Origin: Megasphaera sp.
Lineage (GTDB): Bacteria; Bacillota; Negativicutes; Veillonellales; Megasphaeraceae
Direction of reading: 5' to 3'
Assembly (NCBI GenBank): GCA_022641375.1
Contig: JALCDF010000004.1
Coordinates: 1-54,421, forward strand
DNA length: 54,421 nucleotides
Every line of letters starts with the position of its first letter. Position 1 is the first letter of the stretch. Of this stretch, positions 8,690 to 16,419 are shown in pieces. The translations under genes were made by a program, and so were the position numbers. The notes beneath the pieces are model-generated. The model worked only from the letters and a program-made list of their open reading frames with translations, was not told where the DNA came from and did not search any database.

Positions 8690-11600
8690 ATGGTAGAAGG
8701 TTTAAAGAAAGTACTCGTTATTGGTTCCGGTCCTATTATTATCGGCCAGGCCGCAGAATTTGACTACGCCGGCACGCAGGCTTGCCGGGCGTTGAAAGAA
8801 GAAGGATTGGAAGTTGTCCTGATCAATAGTAACCCGGCAACCATCATGACCGATGAAGACATTGCCGACCGGGTATATGTCGAACCCATCTCCGTAGAAT
8901 ACGTCACGGAAGTCATTGCCAAGGAACGTCCCGATGGCCTGCTGGCAACGTTAGGCGGCCAGGTCGGGCTGAATATGGCCGTCGAACTGGCTAAAGCCGG
9001 CGTCCTTGATAAATACCATGTCCGTTTGCTGGGTACGCGCCTGTCCTCTATTGAAGAAGCGGAAGACCGCGAACTCTTTAAAAAGGCGATGAATGATATC
9101 CAGCAGCCAGTGCCGGAAAGTGATATTTTTGAAGATGTCCAGTCGGCCATTGAATTTGCAGACCGCATCGGCTATCCTATCATCGTGCGTCCGGCGTATA
9201 CCCTGGGTGGTACCGGCGGCGGCATTGCCAAAGATGAAGACGAACTGTTCATGATCGCTACCCGCGGCATCAAACTCAGCCCTATCAACCAGATCCTCGT
9301 AGAACGGTCAGTAGCCGGCTGGAAAGAAATCGAATATGAAGTCATGCGCGATAAGGCAAACAACTGCATTATCGTTTGTAATATGGAAAATATCGACCCT
9401 GTCGGCATCCATACGGGGGATTCTATCGTCGTAGCACCGAGCCAGACGCTGAATGATTTGCAGTATCAGATGCTGCGTACGGCTTCGCTGGCGATTATCC
9501 GCCGGCTGAAAATTGAAGGTGGCTGCAACGTCCAGTATGCACTGGATCCCGATACGAATCAGTACTATGTCATCGAAGTCAATCCCCGGGTCAGCCGTTC
9601 ATCGGCCCTGGCTTCCAAAGCGACGGGTTATCCCATTGCCAAGGTAGCGGCCAAAGTTGCTACCGGACTGACGCTGGACCAGATTACGAATGCTGTTACG
9701 GGTAAGACGACAGCATGTTTTGAACCGACGCTGGATTATTGCGTCATCAAATTCCCACGCTGGCCTTTTGAAAAATTCGCCCTGGCCGACCGCACGCTGG
9801 GAACGCAGATGAAAGCCACCGGTGAAGTCATGTCCCTGGACCGTACCTTTGAAGGGGCTCTCCTCAAAGCAGTCCGGTCTCTTGAAATCGGCGTCAACTA
9901 TTTGTCCATGAAGAAACTGCAGAGCAAATCGCTGATCGATATCGTTGAATTATTGCAGAAACAGGATGATGAACGGCTGTTTGTCGTCACACAGGCCTTG
10001 CGGCTGGGAATCAGTGAAGAAAAAATCCACTACATTACCGGCTATGATATGTGGTTCCTGGGTAAGCTCAAAAAAATAGTCGATCTGGAAGAAGAGCTGC
10101 GTTGTAATAATCTGACCATTGAAAATGTCCGTCATGCCAAACGATACAGTGTTCCCGATGCGATTATTGCCGAACTGACCAGCAAAACGGAAGAACAGGT
10201 CCGGGAATTCCGCGTGCAGCACCATATTATGCCGACATTTAAAATGGTAGATACCTGTGCAGCTGAATTTGAAGCAGCTACGCCGTATTATTATTCATGC
10301 TATGCAGCGGAAGATGAAGTCAAGCCGCTGGGAAATAAGAGCGTTATTGTCCTCGGGTCCGGACCGATCCGTATCGGCCAGGGGATTGAATTCGATTACT
10401 GCTCCGTTCATTCCGCCTGGGCACTTCGTAAAGCCGGCATGAACAGCATTATCATCAATAATAATCCGGAAACCGTTTCTACTGACTTTGACACATCGGA
10501 CAGTCTGTATTTTGAACCGCTGACCGTGGAAGATGTCATGAATGTCGTCCAAAAAGAACAACCTGTCGGCGTTATTTGCCAGTTCGGCGGCCAGACGGCT
10601 ATCAATCTGGCAGCGCCCCTGGCCAAACGGGGAGTCACTGTCCTGGGTACATCCGTCGATGGCATGGACCGGGCGGAAGACCGGGAACGATTTGATGAAG
10701 TGTTGGCAAAATTGAATATTCCCCGTCCGGATGGACGTATCGCTACCAGCGATAAGGAAGCTATGAAAGTTTCCAAGGAACTGGTATTCCCGCTGATTGT
10801 CCGCCCGTCTTATGTCCTCGGCGGCCGGGCCATGGAAATCGTATACAATGAAAAAGAACTGGAACGGTATCTCCGGGAAGCGGTTATCGCCTCTCCGGAT
10901 CATCCCATCCTGATCGATGAATACATGGTAGGCCGTGAAGTTGAAGTAGATGCCGTTGCCGATGGTACGGACGTATTTATTCCGGGCATCATGGAACAGG
11001 TAGAACGGGCCGGCGTCCATTCCGGTGACTCCATTGCCGTATATCCGCCGCAGCATCTGGATTCGGAAATGATCCAACAGATTGTGGATTATACGACACG
11101 GATTTCCTTGGAATTGCAGGTCGAAGGGGCTGTCAATATCCAGTTCGTCGTATCGAGAGGCAAACTGTATATCATCGAAGTCAATCCCCGGTCCAGTCGT
11201 ACGGTACCGTTCCTGAGCAAGGTAACACATGTGCCGATCATTGAAATCGCTACGCGTATCGCCTTGGGCGAATCCTTGAAAGATCAGGGCTATCACAGCG
11301 GCCTGATGCCGGCCAAACCGCATGTAGCGGCAAAGGCACCGGTATTCTCCTTCAGTAAGATTGGGCTGGCAGAAATTGCCCTGGGACCGGAAATGAAATC
11401 GACCGGCGAAGTCATGGGTATTGGCCGGACCTATTCAGAAGCGTTATACAAAGCTGTCAATGCAGCTAAAATGAAGATCCCCGCCGGCGGGACTATCCTG
11501 GTGACGGTAGCCGATCGTGATAAAGCCGAAGCCTTGCAGCTGGCCAACGGGTTTAAAGACCTGGGATATCACATCATTACGACCGAAGGAACAGGCAAGT

Positions 11601-11896
11601 ATTTTAATGAACATGGTATGTCGGTAGAAGTGGTCCGCAAGATTCATGAAGGCGGCCAGAATATTGCTACGTTGATCCGTAACGGCAAGATCGATTTGGT
11701 CCTGAATACGCTGACCTATGGCAAACATCCTGAACGGGATGGATTTAACCTGCGCCGTATGGCGGTTGAATTGGCAGTACCCTGCCTGACCTCGCTGGAT
11801 ACGGCCCGGGAAGTATTGCGCGTCTTTGCCAATAAAGGCAAGGGAGACGGCTATCATACCGTAGCTGCCCTGCAGGATTATGATACGGATAAATAG
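8690..11896 (+). CDS. carB: Carbamoyl-phosphate synthase large subunit
   Basis: Makes carbamoyl phosphate from bicarbonate, ammonia and two ATP. It is 1068 aa, which is full length. Two ATP-grasp halves are evident. The first has [20 protein letters not shown] near residue 11 and [11 protein letters not shown]. The second begins [20 protein letters not shown] near 555 and has [12 protein letters not shown]-terminal MGS-like allosteric domain (about 935-1068) contains [10 protein letters not shown] and the nucleotide-effector region [18 protein letters not shown]. It is the last gene of the pyr operon. Confidence 0.98.
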   Translation: MVEGLKKVLVIGSGPIIIGQAAEFDYAGTQACRALKEEGLEVVLINSNPATIMTDEDIADRVYVEPISVEYVTEVIAKERPDGLLATLGGQVGLNMAVELAKAGVLDKYHVRLLGTRLSSIEEAEDRELFKKAMNDIQQPVPESDIFEDVQSAIEFADRIGYPIIVRPAYTLGGTGGGIAKDEDELFMIATRGIKLSPINQILVERSVAGWKEIEYEVMRDKANNCIIVCNMENIDPVGIHTGDSIVVAPSQTLNDLQYQMLRTASLAIIRRLKIEGGCNVQYALDPDTNQYYVIEVNPRVSRSSALASKATGYPIAKVAAKVATGLTLDQITNAVTGKTTACFEPTLDYCVIKFPRWPFEKFALADRTLGTQMKATGEVMSLDRTFEGALLKAVRSLEIGVNYLSMKKLQSKSLIDIVELLQKQDDERLFVVTQALRLGISEEKIHYITGYDMWFLGKLKKIVDLEEELRCNNLTIENVRHAKRYSVPDAIIAELTSKTEEQVREFRVQHHIMPTFKMVDTCAAEFEAATPYYYSCYAAEDEVKPLGNKSVIVLGSGPIRIGQGIEFDYCSVHSAWALRKAGMNSIIINNNPETVSTDFDTSDSLYFEPLTVEDVMNVVQKEQPVGVICQFGGQTAINLAAPLAKRGVTVLGTSVDGMDRAEDRERFDEVLAKLNIPRPDGRIATSDKEAMKVSKELVFPLIVRPSYVLGGRAMEIVYNEKELERYLREAVIASPDHPILIDEYMVGREVEVDAVADGTDVFIPGIMEQVERAGVHSGDSIAVYPPQHLDSEMIQQIVDYTTRISLELQVEGAVNIQFVVSRGKLYIIEVNPRSSRTVPFLSKVTHVPIIEIATRIALGESLKDQGYHSGLMPAKPHVAAKAPVFSFSKIGLAEIALGPEMKSTGEVMGIGRTYSEALYKAVNAAKMKIPAGGTILVTVADRDKAEALQLANGFKDLGYHIITTEGTGKYFNEHGMSVEVVRKIHEGGQNIATLIRNGKIDLVLNTLTYGKHPERDGFNLRRMAVELAVPCLTSLDTAREVLRVFANKGKGDGYHTVAALQDYDTDK

Positions 11897-11941
11897 ACGG
11901 GAATGACTGCCTGCAGGTGATCATACAGGCATGGTATAAAC

Positions 11942-11993
11942 AGCACCCCATTTTGACCGCCGGTTAATAAACCGCGGCGTAAAATGGGGTGCT
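11942..11993 (+). terminator. Large inverted repeat after carB (probable operon end)
   Basis: AGCACCCCATTTT (11942-11954) and AAAATGGGGTGCT (11981-11993) form a perfect 13-bp stem. A GC-rich inner inverted repeat (CCGCCGG/CCGCGG) lies in the loop. No long T run follows, so it may act as a transcript-end or processing hairpin rather than a classic terminator. Confidence 0.6.
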
Positions 11994-12025
11994 TATCCAT
12001 TGCGTAAACAGGGGATGGATATTAA

Positions 12026-12052
12026 AAAATATGTAAAAAAAGTGCATATTTT
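12026..12052 (+). promoter_or_regulatory. AT-rich palindrome upstream of the argC promoter
   Basis: AAAATATG (12026-12033) and CATATTTT (12045-12052) are perfect inverted repeats 11 bp apart, ending next to the -35 box. It could be a distal ArgR contact site; it fits the ARG-box consensus poorly, so the assignment is open. Confidence 0.4.
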
Positions 12053-12053
12053 C

Positions 12054-12082
12054 TTGACAAAATATTAAAATACATATATAAT
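12054..12082 (+). promoter_or_regulatory. Consensus promoter of the argCJBD operon
   Basis: TTGACA at 12054-12059 and TATAAT at 12077-12082 are separated by 17 bp: both hexamers and the spacing are perfect. The ARG box overlaps the -10 and the start site, so repression would block initiation. Confidence 0.93.
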
Positions 12083-12097
12083 GAATAAAAATTCAAT
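12080..12097 (+). promoter_or_regulatory. ArgR/AhrC operator (ARG box)
   Basis: AATGAATAAAAATTCAAT matches the Bacillus ARG box CATGAATAAAAATKCAAK at 17 of 18 positions. It begins within the -10 box. A weaker AT-rich half-match (TTGAATAGAATTTATA) lies near 12116-12131. The regulator gene is not in this window. Confidence 0.85.
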
Positions 12098-12161
12098 AAG
12101 AAAAGAAATAACGTATTGAATAGAATTTATATAATGAATTTATGTATAGAGGAGCCATTGC

Positions 12162-13106
12162 ATGAAAACGAAAGTATTTATAGATGGTCACGCCGGGACG
12201 ACGGGGCTGCGGATCCACGAACGCCTTGCGGACCGCAGTGATATAGAATTGATTACGATCGATGAAGAACATCGTAAGGATGAAGCATCGATCCGGCAAT
12301 GTATGAAAGCCGCTGATATTACATTCCTCTGCCTGCCGGATGCGGCAGCCGTAGAAGCGGTGAAGCTGGCCGAAGGGTGCAATGTCCGTATTATCGATAC
12401 ATCGACGGCCCATCGCACGATGCCGGGCTGGACGTATGGTTTTCCGGAATTATCGGCACAACAGCCTGCGGCCATTGCCCAAAGCGACAGAGTTGGCAAT
12501 CCGGGCTGTCATGCCAGTGGCATGATTGCCGCAATCCAGCCGTTGATCAAGGCGGGACTGATGCCGGCAACATATCCAGTTACGGCCTTTTCCCTTACCG
12601 GATACAGCGGCGGCGGCAAAAAGATGATTAGTCAATACAAGGATCAGAAGGCCGATGAGCTGTATGCACCTCGTCAATACGGACTGGTGCAGCAGCATAA
12701 GCATTTGAAAGAAGTCATTGCTGTCTGCGGACTTACGGCGACGCCGATATTTACACCTATCGTCGATGATTATTACAGCGGTATGGAAGTCATGGTTCCA
12801 CTGTTTACGGATATGATGCAGGGGAAGCCCGCAAAGAAAGATATCTGGCAAGCCTTGGCAGCTCATTATGAAGGCAGCTCTTTTGTGCATGTGCTGTCGT
12901 TAGGAGAAGATAAAGGCGGCTACATTGCGGCCAATGCATTGAGCGGGTACGATGACATGGAAATCATCGTTACCGGCAATGATGACCGTGTCGTCGTCAC
13001 GACGTTGTTCGATAACCTCGGCAAGGGTGCTTCCGGGGCAGCCATACAAAATATGAATATTATGTTAGGATTGGATCCGAAAACAGGATTGAATCTGTTA
13101 CGATAA
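12162..13106 (+). CDS. argC: N-acetyl-gamma-glutamyl-phosphate reductase (short type)
   Basis: Reduces N-acetylglutamyl phosphate to the semialdehyde with NADPH. At 314 aa it belongs to the short, second ArgC type, which starts VFIDGHAGTTGLRIHERL. The nucleophilic Cys is in VGNPGCHASGM near residue 118, and FSLTGYSGGGKKMI follows. The ATG at 12162 follows a GAGG site. It is the first gene of the arg operon, directly downstream of a consensus promoter with an ARG box. The argJ-like gene follows after 23 bp. Confidence 0.95.
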   Translation: MKTKVFIDGHAGTTGLRIHERLADRSDIELITIDEEHRKDEASIRQCMKAADITFLCLPDAAAVEAVKLAEGCNVRIIDTSTAHRTMPGWTYGFPELSAQQPAAIAQSDRVGNPGCHASGMIAAIQPLIKAGLMPATYPVTAFSLTGYSGGGKKMISQYKDQKADELYAPRQYGLVQQHKHLKEVIAVCGLTATPIFTPIVDDYYSGMEVMVPLFTDMMQGKPAKKDIWQALAAHYEGSSFVHVLSLGEDKGGYIAANALSGYDDMEIIVTGNDDRVVVTTLFDNLGKGASGAAIQNMNIMLGLDPKTGLNLLR

Positions 13107-13129
13107 CCAGACAGGAAGGTGGAGTAGTT

Positions 13130-13846
13130 ATGAAACAGGAATATGATGATATTTGCATTCCCAAGGGATTTAGTGCGGCCGGTACCTATAGCGGTCTTTG
13201 CAAAAAGCGCGTAAAATTAGATTTAGCGATGATCGTCAGCCAGAATGACTGCTCTATTGTGACTGCCTGTGAGGGTACTACGACTTGTACCATCGGCAAG
13301 ACCTTGGTTTTGCATAATGGTACAGCCCTTCCTGAAGGTGAACGGGGCAAAGAAGTTCAAAAAGAAGTATGCCGGGCCGTATCGAAACGGCTGGGGATAC
13401 CGTCATATGATATTACCGTAGGTGCGTACGGAGATGCTCGTCAGTATTTCAAACCGTCGCTGCTCATCAACAGCCTGTCTACCCTGACGGCCGGCTTATC
13501 GTCGGCTCATGGCGGCCAGGTAGGTATGGTCATAGATAATAACGGCGATATCAGCGGCAGTACGGTTCCGTTTTGCGGTGATTGTCATATGAGTGGGATT
13601 GCCGCTGACGGCATGGAAGGACAGGCCGGATTGTGCATCATAACGACTGATGTGGCTACGAGCCCGCAACAGATTGAAAAGGCGCTGACGTTGTGCCATC
13701 AGATGATGGATTTGGAAGAGTTTAGAATTATTGTCATGTCTAATGGTGCGGCAACTCATTCGGCGAATGCGGCTGAACTGGCGCAGGCCATGCAGCAGCT
13801 TTTTAAAGAATTAGGGTTCCAGGATGCACTGCAGGCTTGTTCGTAA
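13130..13846 (+). CDS. Short ArgJ-like protein lacking the catalytic Thr
   Basis: A 238-aa protein in the position of argJ between argC and argB. The N-terminus CIPKGFSAAGTYSGLCKKRVK matches the ArgJ opening (GFxAAGxxxGIKKxxxxDLA). The middle GLCIITTDVATSPQQIEKAL aligns with the ArgJ region MLAFITTDA. Real ArgJ is about 400 aa and cleaves itself at Ala-Thr-Met-Leu; here the aligned segment reads GQAGLC, so the nucleophile Thr is replaced by Ala, and the protein ends about 60 residues later, so most of the beta chain is missing. Reading frame, ribosome site (AAGGTGGAG) and codon use look healthy, which argues against fresh decay. Normal ornithine acetyltransferase activity is unlikely by this reading; a regulatory or altered role is possible. 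Confidence 0.7.
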   Translation: MKQEYDDICIPKGFSAAGTYSGLCKKRVKLDLAMIVSQNDCSIVTACEGTTTCTIGKTLVLHNGTALPEGERGKEVQKEVCRAVSKRLGIPSYDITVGAYGDARQYFKPSLLINSLSTLTAGLSSAHGGQVGMVIDNNGDISGSTVPFCGDCHMSGIAADGMEGQAGLCIITTDVATSPQQIEKALTLCHQMMDLEEFRIIVMSNGAATHSANAAELAQAMQQLFKELGFQDALQACS

Positions 13847-13888
13847 TATTCGTGATGTAATGAATCACATATATGGGGGAATACAGGG

Positions 13889-14794
13889 ATGGTTGAATTG
13901 AAACACTTTAATGATATCAGTGCTGTCACAAATGCGCAGAAGGCGCAGATACTGATGGATGCATTACCGAATATCAAGAAATATAATGGAAAAATCGTGG
14001 TCATCAAATATGGTGGCAATGCCATGATAAACGAGGATTTACGTCAGTCCGTCATGGCGGATATCGTTCTTCTGAACCTGATTGGTGTAAAGGTCGTCCT
14101 GGTCCATGGCGGCGGCCCGCATATCAAAGAAATGCTCAATAAGATAGGGTTGGAATCTAAATTCCTGAATGGCCTCCGCGTTACCGATGCAGCTACCATG
14201 AAGATTGTCCAGATGGTACTGGCCGGCCAGGTCAACAAAGACCTGGTCAATCTCATCGGGTCCCTCGGCGGGGATGCCATCGGTCTTTGTGGTCTGGACG
14301 ATCAGATGATCAAAGTACGCAAACAGGATGATGCGTTAGGCTATGTCGGCAAGATCGTCGATGTCGATGTCGAAATCATCCGGGACAATCTGGATAAAGG
14401 GTATATTCCCGTCATTTCCACAATCGGGACCGATACACAGGGACAATCGTATAATATTAACGCCGATACGGCGGCAGCGGTCATTGCCGGCGCGTTGAAT
14501 GCGGAATGTATGCTGAATATGACGGACATCGATGGGGTGCTGGAAGATAAAGAAAAACCGGACACATTGATCCGGACGATGACGCTGACCCAGGCGGAAG
14601 AATTGAAAAAGCGGGGTATCATTGCCGGCGGCATGCTTCCCAAGGTGCAGTGTTGTACGGATGCGATCCAGGCCGGTGTCAAACGGGTCTTCATCATCAA
14701 TGGTACCGTACCGCATGCGATTCTCATCGAGCTCCTGACAGAAGAAGGTCTGGGGACGATGTTTATCGGACACTATTCTGTAGTGGGCCATTAG
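13889..14794 (+). CDS. argB: Acetylglutamate kinase
   Basis: Phosphorylates N-acetylglutamate, the second step of arginine synthesis. It is 301 aa. The nucleotide-binding Lys is in VVIKYGGNAM near residue 35, LVHGGGPHIKEML follows, and the acetylglutamate site is in NINADTAAAVIAGAL and IAGGMLPKVQ. The N-terminal extension before the kinase core (MVELKHFNDISAVTNAQKAQ) is of the type found in arginine-inhibited hexameric enzymes, so feedback inhibition is likely but not proven. The ATG at 13889 is preceded by a GGGGGAATACAGGG stretch. It lies 42 bp after the argJ-like gene. Confidence 0.96.
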   Translation: MVELKHFNDISAVTNAQKAQILMDALPNIKKYNGKIVVIKYGGNAMINEDLRQSVMADIVLLNLIGVKVVLVHGGGPHIKEMLNKIGLESKFLNGLRVTDAATMKIVQMVLAGQVNKDLVNLIGSLGGDAIGLCGLDDQMIKVRKQDDALGYVGKIVDVDVEIIRDNLDKGYIPVISTIGTDTQGQSYNINADTAAAVIAGALNAECMLNMTDIDGVLEDKEKPDTLIRTMTLTQAEELKKRGIIAGGMLPKVQCCTDAIQAGVKRVFIINGTVPHAILIELLTEEGLGTMFIGHYSVVGH

Positions 14795-14836
14795 CGTTTA
14801 TATATTCGAGGGAAATACAGGGAGGAATTACATCAC

Positions 14837-16006
14837 ATGCCACAAAATTTCGAAACGATGGATAAAGAATATATCGTCAATGTATATAACCGGCTGGATG
14901 CCGTCATTGATCACGGCAAGGGCTCCGTTTTATATGATGTCAACGGCAAGGAATATATTGACCTCAGTGCCGGCATAGCCGTCAATATTTTTGGTGCCTG
15001 TGATGACGAATGGAAAAATGCCGTCATTGCACAGCTCAATAAATTAAGCCATATTTCTAATGTTTTTTATACGGAACCGCAGATTATCCTGGCCAAGAAG
15101 CTTTGCGAAAAAACGGGGATGAAGAAAGTATTTTTTTCCAATTCCGGCGCGGAAACGAATGAATGTGCGATAAAAACAGCCCGTAAATATTCTCATGATA
15201 AATACGGCGACGGCCGGTTTACCATCATTACGTTGAAAAACAGCTTCCATGGCCGTACGCTGGCAACATTGGCTGCCTGCGGGCAGGATGACCTGCATGA
15301 AGATTTCGGCCCCTTCCCGGCGGGATTCGTCTATGCCGATCCGGATGATTTTGAATCCGTAAAAAAATTGGCCGAAGAAAATAATGTGTGTGCCATCATG
15401 ATGGAAATGGTCCAGGGTGAAGGCGGCGTCCATCCGTTGGATAAAGAGTTTGTTCAACAGGTTGCGGCGTATGCCCACAGTCATGATATCCTTGTCATCG
15501 TCGATGAAGTACAGACCGGCAATGGCCGTACAGGAGCTTTATATGCGTATATGAATTATGGTATCCAGCCGGATATCGTTACGACGGCCAAAGCTATCGG
15601 CGGCGGCCTTCCCTTTGCGGCAACGATGTTTGCTGATTCCTGTCAGCATACGCTGACCAGTCATACCCATGGATCTACCTTTGGCGGCAATCCTATTTGT
15701 GCTGCCGGGGCGATTTCCATCATAGACCGCATTGATGATGCGCTGTTGAAAGACGTACGGGAAAAAGGCGCGTATATCAAACAGGAACTGGAAAGCTGTC
15801 AAAATGTTGAAGGCGTATCCGGTATGGGTCTGATGATCGGGGTTACGTTGAAAAAAGATTTGAATACCGTTGTCAATGAATGCATCGATGCCGGTGTCCT
15901 GGTCCTTACGGCCAATGGATTATTGCGGCTCCTGCCGCCGCTCAATATTCCCTGGGATGTCCTGAAAAAGGGGATTACTGTCATTAAGAGCATTATTGAT
16001 GCCTGA
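14837..16006 (+). CDS. argD: Acetylornithine aminotransferase
   Basis: PLP-dependent conversion of N-acetylglutamate semialdehyde to N-acetylornithine; many homologues also serve in lysine synthesis. It is 389 aa. FSNSGAETNECAIKTAR and NSFHGRTLATLAACGQ are class III aminotransferase motifs, VIVDEVQTGNGRTG contains the cofactor Asp, and the PLP Lys is in TTAKAIGGGLPFAA. The ATG at 14837 follows GGGAGGA. It is the last arg gene; no argF, argG or argH follows, so citrulline and arginine formation must be encoded elsewhere. Confidence 0.96.
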   Translation: MPQNFETMDKEYIVNVYNRLDAVIDHGKGSVLYDVNGKEYIDLSAGIAVNIFGACDDEWKNAVIAQLNKLSHISNVFYTEPQIILAKKLCEKTGMKKVFFSNSGAETNECAIKTARKYSHDKYGDGRFTIITLKNSFHGRTLATLAACGQDDLHEDFGPFPAGFVYADPDDFESVKKLAEENNVCAIMMEMVQGEGGVHPLDKEFVQQVAAYAHSHDILVIVDEVQTGNGRTGALYAYMNYGIQPDIVTTAKAIGGGLPFAATMFADSCQHTLTSHTHGSTFGGNPICAAGAISIIDRIDDALLKDVREKGAYIKQELESCQNVEGVSGMGLMIGVTLKKDLNTVVNECIDAGVLVLTANGLLRLLPPLNIPWDVLKKGITVIKSIIDA

Positions 16007-16091
16007 ATTGTGCTGAAATTGTAACGCGTTTATCGTTTCGTTGTCACAGCCTCCTTGTATACTTAATCGTAATGAAGGAGGAATGACTGCT

Positions 16092-16256
16092 ATGAAGAAT
16101 TTAAAATACAAAGCGATAGCGTTGGGTATGGCAATCGTGTTAAGCGTTGCTGTCTACAGTTCGGATACGCTGATGAATGAAGAAGCAGGTCATACCATTG
16201 TGGCAGCCGTCATGCATCAGTCTGCCGCCATACACAGACTGCCGTTTTTACGATAA
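16092..16256 (+). CDS. Small single-pass membrane peptide
   Basis: A 54-aa protein with a basic N-terminus (MKNLKYK), one hydrophobic helix (AIALGMAIVLSVAVY) and a short exported or periplasmic tail ending RLPFLR. The start chosen is ATG 16092, 10 bp after AAGGAGG; an earlier in-frame ATG at 16083 is too close to that site. No family is recognised. A strong terminator follows, so it forms its own short unit, or the end of the arg transcript, and is separate from speF. Confidence 0.6.
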   Translation: MKNLKYKAIALGMAIVLSVAVYSSDTLMNEEAGHTIVAAVMHQSAAIHRLPFLR

Positions 16257-16285
16257 ATTAAGATAGAAACCATAGATTTTCACAA

Positions 16286-16340
16286 ATATATACTGCCGGA
16301 ATCGGAGCCACCGATTTTTCTGCAGTATATATTTTTTTTA
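16286..16340 (+). terminator. Terminator between the small peptide and speF
   Basis: ATATACTGC pairs with GCAGTATAT, an inner AATCGG/CCGATT extends the stem, and a run of T follows. Confidence 0.9.
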
Positions 16341-16341
16341 C

Positions 16342-16370
16342 TTGCTATTCATCCATATTTTGCTTACAAT
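16342..16370 (+). promoter_or_regulatory. Promoter of speF
   Basis: TTGCTA at 16342-16347 and TACAAT at 16365-16370 are separated by 17 bp, directly after the upstream terminator. The leader to the speF ATG is about 45 nt. Confidence 0.75.
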
Positions 16371-16419
16371 TGAGTAAGAAAAAAATACAAAAGCAAAGGA
16401 AGAGGATAAGGAGAATAAC

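Noticed and set aside
10295-11323. 342-codon open frame antisense to carB
   Set aside because: It is a shadow of carB codon usage: no start signal, composition rich in Phe, Arg, His and Ile, and no recognisable motif.
11942-11993. The inverted repeat after carB as a mobile-element end
   Set aside because: Both arms lie together in one hairpin, and there is no transposase or target duplication.
16092-16256. The 54-aa peptide upstream of speF as an ornithine-sensing leader like enterobacterial SpeFL
   Set aside because: A terminator and then a separate promoter lie between it and speF, and its sequence does not resemble SpeFL; it is better seen as a small membrane protein.
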